Of a stretch of 64,000 nucleotides of DNA, positions 27,702-36,641 are shown piece by piece. The stretch lies in NCBI RefSeq assembly GCF_025643255.1, contig NZ_CP087112.1, positions 3,100,001 to 3,164,000 on the forward strand, in the 5' to 3' direction. The translations under genes and the position numbers were made by a program. Under the pieces are notes generated by a model. That model was not told the DNA's origin. It saw only the letters and a program-made list of their open reading frames with translations, and searched no databases. Within the stretch, counting starts at the first letter, position 1. Each line of letters opens with the position of its first letter. Origin of the DNA: Halomonas sp. 7T (GTDB taxonomy: Bacteria > Pseudomonadota > Gammaproteobacteria > Pseudomonadales > Halomonadaceae).

Positions 27702-28688
27702 ATGAACAAACTCCTCAGCGCAACATGCCTGGCTGCTTGTAGCAGCGCGCTCGCTCTTGGCCTGACCGTCTCCTCTGCCAGCGCCAATGAGTGGCCGACA
27801 GACGATATCCGTTTAGTGGTGCCTTATGCCCCGGGTGGCACGACGGATGTTTTGTCGCGGCGTGTTGCTGACCTCCTCCAGCAAGAGCTTGATACGAATG
27901 TGGTGGTAGAGAACCGGCCCGGCGCGGGGTCTACCGTCGGCACCGGGCGCCTTGCGCGCGGTGGACGCGATGCGGACCACACCATTCTTATGGCGTCGCC
28001 GGGTCACACCATCGGTGCCGCCATCTACCCTGATCTTAGCTACGACCCGGTTGATGATTTCGTCTTTTTGCAAAACATGATCGACATCCCGAACGTGATG
28101 GTCGTGCCCGCCGACAGCCCCTATGAAAACGTTATTGAGTTCGTCGAAGCCGCAAAAGAACAAAATATGACGTTTAGTCACAGCGGCGTCGGCAGCTCTA
28201 TTCACATGTCTGGCGAGCTATTTAAAACGCTGACAGAGACCAACATGACCGCGGTGCCTTTTGCAGGTAGCGGTGCGGCACTACCTGCGCTGTTAGGTGG
28301 TGATGTGGACGTGTCGTTTGAAAATATGCCAACAGTCCTTTCACACATCCGTTCGGGGGATTTACGTGCACTAGCGGTTACCTCGGCGGAACGCTCCGAG
28401 TACCTGCCTGATGTCCCGACACTTTCAGAGGTAGGCGAGCATAACCTTGACCAGTTTATTACCACGGCTTGGTTTGGACTGATTGCGCATAGCTCCTTCC
28501 CAGAAGAAGCACAAAGCGTCATGCAAGAAGCCTTAGCCAACGTGATGGAACGTGAGGAGTTTTTAGACTTCGCAGAGCAATTAGGGGCTGAGCCGGGCCA
28601 AGTGTCGGGTGACGCGTTCAAGCAGTTCATCGTTGAAGAAGTGGAGCGTTGGGACGGCGTCGCCCAGCAAGCTGGCATCAGCCAGTGA
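27702..28688 (+). CDS. TctC-family substrate-binding protein of a tripartite tricarboxylate transporter
   Basis: A 328-residue periplasmic protein. The signal peptide is about 28 residues, ending VSSASA before NEWPTDD. The mature protein has IRLVVPYAPGGTTDVLSRRVADLL and ENRPGAGSTVGTGRLAR, the TctC/Bug fold. It delivers a carboxylic acid to the TctBA membrane units encoded next. The ligand is unknown; the aromatic-acid setting and the shared operator suggest an acid linked to the beta-ketoadipate pathway. A GAAG-type ribosome site precedes it. Confidence 0.9.
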   Translation: MNKLLSATCLAACSSALALGLTVSSASANEWPTDDIRLVVPYAPGGTTDVLSRRVADLLQQELDTNVVVENRPGAGSTVGTGRLARGGRDADHTILMASPGHTIGAAIYPDLSYDPVDDFVFLQNMIDIPNVMVVPADSPYENVIEFVEAAKEQNMTFSHSGVGSSIHMSGELFKTLTETNMTAVPFAGSGAALPALLGGDVDVSFENMPTVLSHIRSGDLRALAVTSAERSEYLPDVPTLSEVGEHNLDQFITTAWFGLIAHSSFPEEAQSVMQEALANVMEREEFLDFAEQLGAEPGQVSGDAFKQFIVEEVERWDGVAQQAGISQ

Positions 28689-28714
28689 GCTAGGCAGTCT
28701 CTCACCAAGCACTG

Positions 28715-28745
28715 AGGCGAGGACATGCGTTCTCGCCTTTATTGT
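28715..28745 (+). terminator. Intercistronic hairpin after tctC
   Basis: AGGCGAG (28715-28721) pairs with CTCGCCT (28732-28738), followed by TTATTGTTTT. It may be a partial terminator or an mRNA stabiliser that lets more binding protein than permease be made. Confidence 0.6.
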
Positions 28746-28765
28746 TTTCCCAGGAGAAGGCAGCG

Positions 28766-29266
28766 ATGACACCCTCGGATTTTAAGCGCAGGGTAAAAGA
28801 CCCAAGTGACGTAGTCGCGGGAGTTATCCTGCTGAGCTTCTCACTGGTACTGGTTTTTTATCTGGTGCCTAACTACATCAATGAACCGCCTATTCTGCAA
28901 AACCCTATGATGTCGCCGCGCTGGCTGCCGGGGATTGTTGGCTGGTTGATCCTGCTCTTTTCTATTCTGCTGATCCTGCAAGGCTTCCTGTTGGACAGAA
29001 GCAGCGAGGAGGATGAACGAAATATTGAGAAAGGGACGACCCGGCGTTTCATATTGATGGTGGCCGCCCTGGTCATATATGTCTCTCTATTTGAATCCAT
29101 GGGGGCGGTATTTACCGGTATTTTGGCGACCCTGGTGCTTTTTGTGGCGCATCCTGTTCGCACCTGGTGGGTTTATAGTCTGGCCTTCGTTTTTCCTATC
29201 GCGGTGACATTTATCTTTGTAAAAGTGATGAATGTACCGCTTCCGATATCACCAATCGGTTTCTAA
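28766..29266 (+). CDS. TctB-family small membrane subunit
   Basis: A 166-residue membrane protein with four hydrophobic segments, at about residues 18-38, 56-76, 93-112 and 125-160. It is the right length and position for TctB of the TTT transporters. TctB sequences vary widely, so the call depends on the position between tctC and tctA. The ATG at 28766 has AGGAGA upstream, better than an earlier ATG at 28742. Confidence 0.85.
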   Translation: MTPSDFKRRVKDPSDVVAGVILLSFSLVLVFYLVPNYINEPPILQNPMMSPRWLPGIVGWLILLFSILLILQGFLLDRSSEEDERNIEKGTTRRFILMVAALVIYVSLFESMGAVFTGILATLVLFVAHPVRTWWVYSLAFVFPIAVTFIFVKVMNVPLPISPIGF

Positions 29267-29293
29267 TTGGCTACTTCATCTTCTGGGTGATCT

Positions 29294-30793
29294 ATGGAAC
29301 ATTTTTCGGAAGTCATCGCGATATTTTTTAGTTTAGATAACTTTATAGCGATCGCGATGGGCGTGGTCATCGGGGTGGTGGTGGGGTCAATTCCGGGGTT
29401 GACCGCCACCATGGCGGTGGCACTGGCGCTGCCCTTCACGTTCTCCATGCAGCCGGTGGCCGCTATCCTGCTGTTGGTGGGTATTTATAAAGGTGGCATG
29501 TACGGTGGCTCAATCACGGCCATTTTAATCAGAACGCCCGGCTCACCCGCTTCCGCGTGCACCTTGTTGGATGGCTACCCTATGGCCCAGCAGGGGCATG
29601 CCAAAAAAGCACTCAAGGCCGCGCTCTACTCGTCGGTCATTGCCGACTTTATCTCCAATATCGCGCTGATCTTTTTTGCCGCCTATTTGGCAAAAATTGC
29701 GCTGAATTTCGGCGCGCCGGAGTTTTTTTGGCTGATCTGTTTTTCGCTCACCATCATTATTTCTTTGGCCAGCGGCTCAATGATCAAAGGCTTGATGGCA
29801 GCGCTGTTAGGTATTTTGCTTTCCCTAGTGGGGCTGGATGAAGTTTTTGGCTCCCAGCGGTTTACCTTTGGCAGCTATAACTTAATGGACAGCATCTCCT
29901 TTATTCCCTTGTTAATTGGCCTCTTTGCGATCCCAGAAATTATCGAGTTCTATCGCAAAAAGGCGCTTCCACATATCAAGGCGAAGGCGAGCGGTGCTGG
30001 TCTGGCATTTTCTGAATTGAAGCGCTGCTTGACGACTATTGTGCGGGGCAGTTTGATTGGCGTGATTATTGGGGCCATCCCCGGTACGGGCGCGACTGCC
30101 GCCGCGTTTATTTCCTATAGCGATGCGCGCAGGCGCTCCCCCAATAAGGCGAATTTCGGTAAGGGGGAGGTAGAGGGCGTTGCCGCTGCCGAGGCGGGAA
30201 ATAACGGCGTTGCCGGGGCGACGATGATTCCCCTGCTATCGCTGGGTATTCCGGGGGATGTTATCACGGCGATTATTCTGGGGGCGTTTATGGTGCATGG
30301 GCTGACGCCCGGCCCGCTGATGTTCCAAGAAAATCTGCCGCTCATTTATGCCTTGTTCATGGGCATTATGTTTAGCTCCTTGGTATTGCTGCTGGTGGGC
30401 AATGTCGCTATTAAGTACTTCTCGTTAATTGCCGACATCCCTAAATCGATCCTTTTTCCCCTTGTGTTGATGTTCTGCGTTTATGGGGCGTATGCAGTTA
30501 ATAATGACACCTTTGATGTGTGGCTCATGCTGGCCTTTGGCGTCGTTGGCTATATCTTCAACCGCGCCGCGATACCGGCAGCGCCCTTTTTGATCGGCTT
30601 TATCCTCGGGCCAATGTTTGAAGATAACCTGCGCCGTTCGCTATTAATCGGCCATAACGATCTGTCAATTTTCGTGCGTGGCCCCATTACCTGGGTCTTT
30701 ATTGCGTTGACGGTGGGCTCCATTGCGTTAGCCCTTTATCGCTTTATTTCATCACGCCGTGAAGCACGCAACGCCGTCGGTAAATCGCAGTAA
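29294..30793 (+). CDS. TctA-family large membrane subunit
   Basis: A 499-residue permease with about 12 hydrophobic segments. TctA signatures include VVGSIPGLTATMAVALALPFTFSM, the GIYKGGMYGGSITAILIRTPGSPAS loop, and GVAGATMIPLLSLGIPGDVITAIILGAFMVHGLTPGPL. With TctB and TctC it forms a secondary carboxylate transporter driven by ion gradients. The gene is 28 bp after tctB and is followed 23 bp later by a CoA-transferase gene. Confidence 0.95.
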   Translation: MEHFSEVIAIFFSLDNFIAIAMGVVIGVVVGSIPGLTATMAVALALPFTFSMQPVAAILLLVGIYKGGMYGGSITAILIRTPGSPASACTLLDGYPMAQQGHAKKALKAALYSSVIADFISNIALIFFAAYLAKIALNFGAPEFFWLICFSLTIIISLASGSMIKGLMAALLGILLSLVGLDEVFGSQRFTFGSYNLMDSISFIPLLIGLFAIPEIIEFYRKKALPHIKAKASGAGLAFSELKRCLTTIVRGSLIGVIIGAIPGTGATAAAFISYSDARRRSPNKANFGKGEVEGVAAAEAGNNGVAGATMIPLLSLGIPGDVITAIILGAFMVHGLTPGPLMFQENLPLIYALFMGIMFSSLVLLLVGNVAIKYFSLIADIPKSILFPLVLMFCVYGAYAVNNDTFDVWLMLAFGVVGYIFNRAAIPAAPFLIGFILGPMFEDNLRRSLLIGHNDLSIFVRGPITWVFIALTVGSIALALYRFISSRREARNAVGKSQ

Positions 30794-30815
30794 GTAAGGC
30801 TACCGGAGAATGGTG

Positions 30816-32042
30816 ATGGCAGGACCGCTAACAGGGCTTCGAGTGTTGGATTTAAGCCGCGTCATGGCGGGTCCCTGGTGTACGCAAATACTGGCCGATA
30901 TGGGCGCTGAGGTGATCAAAATTGAGCACCCAACCCTTGGTGACGATACGCGCCATTGGGGGCCTCCCTGGTTAAAAGATAAACAGGGCAAGGAGTCCCA
31001 AGAGTCGGCTTACTACCTTTCTGCTAATCGCGGCAAGCATTCGGTAACGGTGGATATTAGCCAGCCGGAGGGCCAAGGGCTGGTGCGTGAGCTAGCGGCT
31101 GAAAGCGATATTCTGGTGGAAAACTTTAAGAGCGGCGGCCTAGCCCGAAAAGGCCTCGATTACGCCACCTTAGAGGCGATTAACCCTGGGTTGATTTACT
31201 GCTCAATCACCGGGTTTGGCCAAACCGGGCCAATGGCAGCAATGGCAGGCTATGACTACCTGATCCAAGCCCAATCCGGGTTAATGAGTATTACCGGTGC
31301 CGCCGACGGTGAGCCGGGGGCTGGGCCGCAGCGTGTGGGCATGGCGGTCTCTGACCTAACCACGGGGATGAATGCCACCATCGCCATCCTGGGCGCTTTG
31401 CATCACCGACATAGCACCGGGGAGGGCCAATATATCGATATGGCGCTGCTGGATGTTCAGGTCAGCTGGTTAGCCAATCAAGCGCTTAATTACTTCTGCA
31501 GCGGCACACCGCCAACCCGCACCGGCGAGTACCACCCTAACTTAGTGCCTTACCAGCCGTTTCCTACGGCTGATGGCGAAAAAGTCATCATCGCCATTGG
31601 CAACGATGGGCAGTTCAAGCGCTTTTGTGAGGCGGTTGGGCGACCCGAGTTAGCCACCGACCCCCGCTTTAGTACCAATCCTGAGCGGGTGAAGCACCGC
31701 CTGGCGCTGATACCACTGATGGTTGAGATCACTCGGTCCCGCACCAGCCACGAATGGATAGCGATGCTGGGGGCGATTAGCGTTCCCTGCGGGCCGATTC
31801 AGAATATTGCCCAGGTTTTTGATGACCCACAGGTGCAAGCGCGAAACATGCAAATTGAGCTAGAAAGCGACACCGGTTCTGTGCCCGGTGTGGCTAACCC
31901 TATTAAATACTCCAAAACGCCGTTGGCGTATAACAAGCCACCGCCGCGACTGGGGGAAGATACCGACAGCGTGTTGCAGCGCCTATTGCACAAAGGCGCT
32001 GAGGAAATAAGCGCCTTGCGTCAAAAGGGCGTAGTAAAATAA
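30816..32042 (+). CDS. Class III CoA-transferase (CaiB/BaiF family)
   Basis: A 408-residue enzyme. The opening PLTGLRVLDLSRVMAGPWCTQILADMGAEVIKIEHPTLGDDTRHWGPP and the later SANRGKHSVTVDISQPEGQ are characteristic, with the catalytic Asp expected in the MAGYDYLIQAQSG region. The family moves CoA between carboxylic acids. GGAG 7 bp before 30816 supports that ATG over one at 30810. It is in the same operon as tctCBA, so it probably activates the imported acid. The substrate is unknown. Confidence 0.9.
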   Translation: MAGPLTGLRVLDLSRVMAGPWCTQILADMGAEVIKIEHPTLGDDTRHWGPPWLKDKQGKESQESAYYLSANRGKHSVTVDISQPEGQGLVRELAAESDILVENFKSGGLARKGLDYATLEAINPGLIYCSITGFGQTGPMAAMAGYDYLIQAQSGLMSITGAADGEPGAGPQRVGMAVSDLTTGMNATIAILGALHHRHSTGEGQYIDMALLDVQVSWLANQALNYFCSGTPPTRTGEYHPNLVPYQPFPTADGEKVIIAIGNDGQFKRFCEAVGRPELATDPRFSTNPERVKHRLALIPLMVEITRSRTSHEWIAMLGAISVPCGPIQNIAQVFDDPQVQARNMQIELESDTGSVPGVANPIKYSKTPLAYNKPPPRLGEDTDSVLQRLLHKGAEEISALRQKGVVK

Positions 32043-32047
32043 GCCCT

Positions 32048-32791
32048 CTAACCGACCGTCACACCGCCGCAAACAAACAGCGTCTGGCCGGTCATAAAAC
32101 CGCTACGCTCGTCGCAGAAAAAACTAACCGCCTGGGCCACATCTTCTGGCTGGCCCATACGCTGTAGCGGGATATTATCGATGATGCGGCGGGCACGTTC
32201 TGAATCAGGCGGGTTATTTTCCCAAAAGGCGCTGGTAGCGATGGGGCCGGGGGCAACGCAGTTGACCGTAATGCCGTGTTCAGCAAGCTCCAGCGCCCAG
32301 GTGCGGGCCATGGACTGCAGCGCGCCTTTCGTTGCGCTGTAAATAGTGCGCGCTTCCTTGCCGAGCACCACGCGGCTGGCATTCATCACAATGCGGCCCA
32401 TGCCTTGTGCTTTCATGGTGGGTAAGAGGGCTTGTGTGCAGATCAGCGCCGAGCGTACGTTCAGGTGCATTAATGTATCGAAGTCTTCAAGCGTTGCCTC
32501 TTCGAGCAGGGCGGGGGCGACGATACCCACATTGTTGATCAGCCGGCTCACCGTATAACGCTCGGCGATTGCCTCCATTACCCGCTTAGTGGAATCCGCA
32601 TCGGCAAGATCAACCTGATAGGCGTCTGCTTGCAAAGAGTCCGCTTCCGGCTTAACGATATCCACCACAATAACGCGATAGCCGTCCTGCTGAAGGCGTA
32701 AAGCAATGGCTTGGCCGATGTTTCTTGCGCCGCCGGTGACCACCGCACAGGCGTGTTGATTACTTTGGTTGTGTTCAGAATGTTGGCTCAT
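32048..32791 (-). CDS. Short-chain dehydrogenase/reductase
   Basis: A 247-residue SDR with the NAD(P) motif TGGARNIGQAI, the NNVGIVAP motif and the catalytic Ser-Tyr-Lys set in NASRVVLGKEARTIYSATKGA. An Asp in VVDIVKPE after the second strand suggests NAD use. A longer start at 32827 lacks a ribosome site; the ATG at 32791 has GAAGGA upstream. It is co-transcribed with the AEC permease and converges on the CoA-transferase. Substrate unknown; it might act on a hydroxy acid linked to the permease. Confidence 0.85.
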   Translation of the reverse strand: MSQHSEHNQSNQHACAVVTGGARNIGQAIALRLQQDGYRVIVVDIVKPEADSLQADAYQVDLADADSTKRVMEAIAERYTVSRLINNVGIVAPALLEEATLEDFDTLMHLNVRSALICTQALLPTMKAQGMGRIVMNASRVVLGKEARTIYSATKGALQSMARTWALELAEHGITVNCVAPGPIATSAFWENNPPDSERARRIIDNIPLQRMGQPEDVAQAVSFFCDERSGFMTGQTLFVCGGVTVG

Positions 32792-32826
32792 TGTTATTGT
32801 CCTTCGCTGGCCTAAATCTGCGTTCA

Positions 32827-33777
32827 TTAGAACGCTAATAATCCGAAAAGCGTCATCAGCCAGATCGTCAGGCTGAGTGTAAAGAAGGAGGCGACTGTCG
32901 CCACGAGCATGGCAGCGGCACTGACACCGCCTAAACCATAGCGCTGGCCGAACAGTGGGTAAATGCTGATCATCGGCGCGGCGGCAAAGAGCAGCGCCCC
33001 TGCCATATAAAGTGGCTCAATGCCGGGGACAAAAAAGAAAGCGATGAAAATGGCTAGCGGGTGTATGAGGAGCTTGCCAATGACGATCTGGCCCACATCC
33101 TGGGCCATGCCTTTTACCTGTAAGCCAAAGAGTGCACCGCCTATCACAAATAACGCCGCAGGGCCTGCGGCGTCGGCCAGTAAAGTGATCGCTTTATATA
33201 CAGGGCCGGGTACGTTTAACCCTGTTATCGCCAGGGAAATCCCGATGAGCAGCCCGATAAGTATCGGGTTTTTGGCTAGGTTGAGTGCCGTTTGCTTTAC
33301 GGTTTTGCCAAGGCTTGCCCCTTTTTGGTTCCCCATTTCAGCTAGAATCAGCGCGGCGGGAATAATAATCAGCGTTTCAATCACCATGTTGAGCGCTAAA
33401 AGCACCGCCGCTGGGGAGCCAATCACCATCGCTGCGACGGGGTAACCCACAAAACCACTGTTAGCGGCGGCCATGCCTAACGCTTGCATCGCGCTGATAT
33501 TGAGCGGCTGACGCTGTCGCTTCAGGCACAGCAGCAGCCCACCACCGAAGACAGCGATAGAGCCTAAGCCATAAGCGATCAGGTAGTTCAGCTTAAAAAT
33601 TTCTTCCAGAGGCTGCTGGGTCAATGCCCGAATGACCAGCGCGGGCAGGGCGCAGTACATCACAAAGATCCCCACCCCTTGCATCTGCTCGCGCATGATA
33701 ATGCCGCTCCATCTTGCTACGTAACCTAAACCGATTAGTAGAAAGATAGGGGTGGTAATACTAAGAATAGCGAGCAT
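32827..33777 (-). CDS. AEC-family (auxin efflux carrier) transporter
   Basis: A 316-residue membrane protein with about ten hydrophobic segments. The family pattern is LSITTPIFLLIGLGYVARWSGI at the start, MAAANSGFVGYPVAAMVIG in the first half and LADAAGPAALFVIGGALFG in the second half. Bacterial AEC proteins move mono- or dicarboxylates such as malonate or malate. The ATG at 33777 follows AGAGG. An operator of the GTTCG-N5-CGAAC type lies 34 bp upstream over the predicted transcription start, linking it to the pca regulon. Confidence 0.88.
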   Translation of the reverse strand: MLAILSITTPIFLLIGLGYVARWSGIIMREQMQGVGIFVMYCALPALVIRALTQQPLEEIFKLNYLIAYGLGSIAVFGGGLLLCLKRQRQPLNISAMQALGMAAANSGFVGYPVAAMVIGSPAAVLLALNMVIETLIIIPAALILAEMGNQKGASLGKTVKQTALNLAKNPILIGLLIGISLAITGLNVPGPVYKAITLLADAAGPAALFVIGGALFGLQVKGMAQDVGQIVIGKLLIHPLAIFIAFFFVPGIEPLYMAGALLFAAAPMISIYPLFGQRYGLGGVSAAAMLVATVASFFTLSLTIWLMTLFGLLAF

Positions 33778-33810
33778 CGCAGCCTCTTTAGCGCATGGCG
33801 ACAAAATTTT

Positions 33811-33825
33811 TGTTCGTTAGACGAA
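33811..33825. promoter_or_regulatory. GTTCG-N5-CGAAT operator before the AEC-SDR operon
   Basis: GTTCG-TTAGA-CGAAT matches nine of ten arm bases. A minus-strand TACACT -10 at 33832-33827 places the start near 33820, inside the site. Confidence 0.7.
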
Positions 33826-33849
33826 TAAGTGTACGCTATTTTTAGACTA

Positions 33850-34728
33850 TCAGGTCATGCGCGGATTAGCGGGCGAAACGAGCTGTTGAATGTAGTGAGT
33901 ACGCAGCGGTATCACGTGGGCGTCAATTTGTTCGGTGCCAATATGCCCAGTGGTAAAGAAGCGAAACGCATCCACTCCTTGGAAAACAAACAGGTCGACG
34001 CCTGAAAGCGTTTTAGCGCCCGCCTGGTGGGCGGCATTTAACAGCTCGGTATGGGCAGGAATGTAGACAGCATCAAACACCCAGTGCTGGGGGCCAAGTC
34101 CTGATGTGTCGATGGGGCAGCCGGGGTGGTTAATGTGGCCGATGGGCGTGCAGTTCACGACGCCCTGCCAGCTAGGCAACTCACGCTGAGCTTGCTCTGG
34201 CGTGATGCATTCTGCCGTTATGCCCATGGCGTTAAGGTCATGGCTGAGGCATTCCCCGCGAGCACTATCACGTTCAAGAATATAGACGCAGCTGGCGGCC
34301 AATTCGCCTAAGGCGCAGGCCACCGCACGGCCTACGCCGCCAGCACCGATCAACAGCACATCGCCCGCTGGCTGATCGCCAAATGAATGTCGGTAGGCGC
34401 TGATAAAGCCGGTGTAGTCGGTGTTTTCTGCGCGCAGGCCGCCCTCATCAAACAGCAGTGTGTTGGCGGTACCCACGCGGCGAACGCCTTCACCGCAAAT
34501 ATCGGCAAGCTTTGCGGCGTTCTCTTTAAAAGGGAAGGTGACGTTGGTGCCTCGGTAGCCCCTTTCGCGCAGCGCCTGTATAGCGCTTGGGAAATCGAAA
34601 GCTTCAATTCCCAAGCTATCGACTAAGTCATAGCGCACGGGCAGCCCTAACGACGCCCCCAGGCGTTCATGCAAATCGGGAGATTGCGACTTGGCGATGC
34701 CTTCCCCAACCAGTCCGAGTTTGATCAT
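33850..34728 (-). CDS. Shikimate/quinate dehydrogenase (catabolic AroE-like)
   Basis: A 292-residue enzyme of the AroE/YdiB/quinate dehydrogenase family. The substrate motifs are IAKSQSPDLHERLGASLG, the lysine-bearing GTNVTFPFKENAAKLAD and ENTDYTGF. The nucleotide site is GAGGVGRAVACALGEL. After the second strand, YILERDSARG places an acidic residue where NADP-dependent AroE enzymes have an Arg-rich loop, suggesting NAD preference and hence catabolic use. It overlaps quiC by 4 bp, at the end of the dctPQM-quiC operon. The exact substrate is not decided. Confidence 0.88.
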   Translation of the reverse strand: MIKLGLVGEGIAKSQSPDLHERLGASLGLPVRYDLVDSLGIEAFDFPSAIQALRERGYRGTNVTFPFKENAAKLADICGEGVRRVGTANTLLFDEGGLRAENTDYTGFISAYRHSFGDQPAGDVLLIGAGGVGRAVACALGELAASCVYILERDSARGECLSHDLNAMGITAECITPEQAQRELPSWQGVVNCTPIGHINHPGCPIDTSGLGPQHWVFDAVYIPAHTELLNAAHQAGAKTLSGVDLFVFQGVDAFRFFTTGHIGTEQIDAHVIPLRTHYIQQLVSPANPRMT

Positions 34729-36611
34729 GCTTGGCTCTCTCCCTTACCGTGGTTTGGTGTTTGATCAGCGGTTTTGCCTATGCCTGCTTCTAAGCGCTGC
34801 TGCGCCGTGACCCGCACAAACGCATTCGGCGCGCCCAGCCCTTGGTAGCCATCGCGCTGTACCAGCTCAAAAAAGAACGCCTTTTGGCTAGGCTGGGTAT
34901 ACAGCTGGTGGAAGTCACCGCTGCTATCTTGGTCAAAGAGAATATGGTGCGCCTGCATCCACGCTTGGGTTTGGGCGGGTAGATCAAAGCGCGCGGCCAA
35001 GTCGCGATAGTAGTTACCGGGAATTGGCAGCACCGGCGTGCCTGCCTGGCTTAGTGCTGAGCTGGTCTCGCGCATAGAGTGAGTGCGCAGCGCAACGTGG
35101 TGAACCCCCGAGCCGCCGTACTGACGAACAAAACGATTGCTGGCGGTATCTGGCGAAGCGCTGGCGTTAAGCGCCAGACGGAAACGGCCGTTGTGGTTTT
35201 GTAGTACCTGGCTTTGGATTAATCCGCGGGGGTCGGCCACATCGAACGAAGGCGTTGGCGCTAGCTGGAAGATCGCCCGGTACTGCAGCATCAGCGAGAG
35301 GTAATCATGGTAGGAGAGCGCGACGCTGATATGGTCGATATCGCCCAGCGCCCCCTGGGGAATCGGCTGCACGTCCACGGGGAACTCCCTATCCCAGGTA
35401 CGGCTTAGCTGCGAGTCATCAATAATATACGAGAGGCTGCCATCCACATTGCGCAGCGCGCTCATGCGGTGGGAAGCACCGACTTCTTCGGGTTCGACAA
35501 TATCGTAGCCCAGTTTGTCGGCGCGCTTGAAGGCTTCATAGGCATTAGCGACACGTAGGCCAATGGCGGTAACCGCGGTGGCGTCGCGCCCTGGCGTGCG
35601 GCCGGTAAAACTCGCCTCGGTGTTAAGCACCAAGTTAACGTCGCCTGCTGCCCAGCGCTCAGCGCTCAGCGTATGGTGGCGCCCTACGCAGGCCATGCCG
35701 AGTGCGTTGAGCAGTTCGCGCAGCGATGCTAAATCGTCTGGCTCGACGGCAATCTCGAGAAAGGCGACCGACTCAATCGGTTGCTGCGCAGGTATACCGC
35801 TGTCGGCCTGCATGCTGCGCAGTAAATTATACGAGCGAAGGCCATCCCGAGCGGTTTGGTCGCTGTGGCCCATACGGAAGACATCGTTAAAAATTTCGTG
35901 GGAGAGCGGGCCGTCATAGCGGGTCTCTTCCAGCATGGCCATAAATTTATCCATCTGCAGTTCGCCCTGGCCAGGGAAGCAGCGGTAGTGACGGCTCCAC
36001 GACAGGTGGTCCATGGAGAGACGCGGCGCATCGGCCGTTTGTACCAAAAAGATGCGGTCCCCCGGAATACGGCCAATGGTGCCCAGCTCCGTCTGACGAG
36101 AGAAGATATGGAAGGTGTCCAGTACCAGGCCGACATTGGGATGCGCGGCGCGGCGTACCACTTCCCAGCTGTCGCGGTAGTCGTGAATATGACGCCCCCA
36201 GGCCAGCGCTTCATAGGCCACGCGCAGATTGCGCCGCGCAGCGCGCTCGCCCAACTCATAAAAGTCATCGGCGGCGCGGCTTAAGCCCGGCAATGAATCG
36301 GGGTGGACGGTACTGCACGCCATCAGCAGGTCCGTGCCGAGCTCTTCCATCAGATCAAACTTGTGTTCGGCGCGGTCGAACGCCCGCTCTCGGGCGCGGC
36401 CTTGCAGCCCTTCAAAGTCACGAAACGGCTGAAGCGTGACCAGCTTAAGGCCGCGGGAGCGAATTAACTCTCCCGCTTCGCGAGGCGTTCCGCTAAACGC
36501 TGTTAAATCGTTTTCAAATAGCTCAAGCCCTTCAAAACCGGCATTGGCAATGGCATCTACCTTCTCTTCCAGCGAGCCGCTTAGGCAAACGGTAGCAATG
36601 GATGAATACAT
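34725..36611 (-). CDS. quiC: 3-Dehydroshikimate dehydratase fused to an HPPD-like domain
   Basis: A 628-residue two-domain protein. The N-terminal AP-endonuclease-2-type TIM barrel (about residues 1-270) starts MYSSIATVCLSGSLEEKVDAIANAGFEGLELFENDL and carries metal-binding residues near NVGLVLDTFHIFSRQTELG and LSHEIFNDVFR. The C-terminal part (about 285-610) is a vicinal-oxygen-chelate pair resembling 4-hydroxyphenylpyruvate dioxygenase, with GDIDHISVAL and VHHVALRT. The same layout is known in QuiC1 of Pseudomonas putida, which turns 3-dehydroshikimate into protocatechuate. It lies between dctM and the dehydrogenase. Confidence 0.92.
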   Translation of the reverse strand: MYSSIATVCLSGSLEEKVDAIANAGFEGLELFENDLTAFSGTPREAGELIRSRGLKLVTLQPFRDFEGLQGRARERAFDRAEHKFDLMEELGTDLLMACSTVHPDSLPGLSRAADDFYELGERAARRNLRVAYEALAWGRHIHDYRDSWEVVRRAAHPNVGLVLDTFHIFSRQTELGTIGRIPGDRIFLVQTADAPRLSMDHLSWSRHYRCFPGQGELQMDKFMAMLEETRYDGPLSHEIFNDVFRMGHSDQTARDGLRSYNLLRSMQADSGIPAQQPIESVAFLEIAVEPDDLASLRELLNALGMACVGRHHTLSAERWAAGDVNLVLNTEASFTGRTPGRDATAVTAIGLRVANAYEAFKRADKLGYDIVEPEEVGASHRMSALRNVDGSLSYIIDDSQLSRTWDREFPVDVQPIPQGALGDIDHISVALSYHDYLSLMLQYRAIFQLAPTPSFDVADPRGLIQSQVLQNHNGRFRLALNASASPDTASNRFVRQYGGSGVHHVALRTHSMRETSSALSQAGTPVLPIPGNYYRDLAARFDLPAQTQAWMQAHHILFDQDSSGDFHQLYTQPSQKAFFFELVQRDGYQGLGAPNAFVRVTAQQRLEAGIGKTADQTPNHGKGESQA

Positions 36612-36641
36612 GGCATCATGCTCCTTTATAAATGATGAAGA

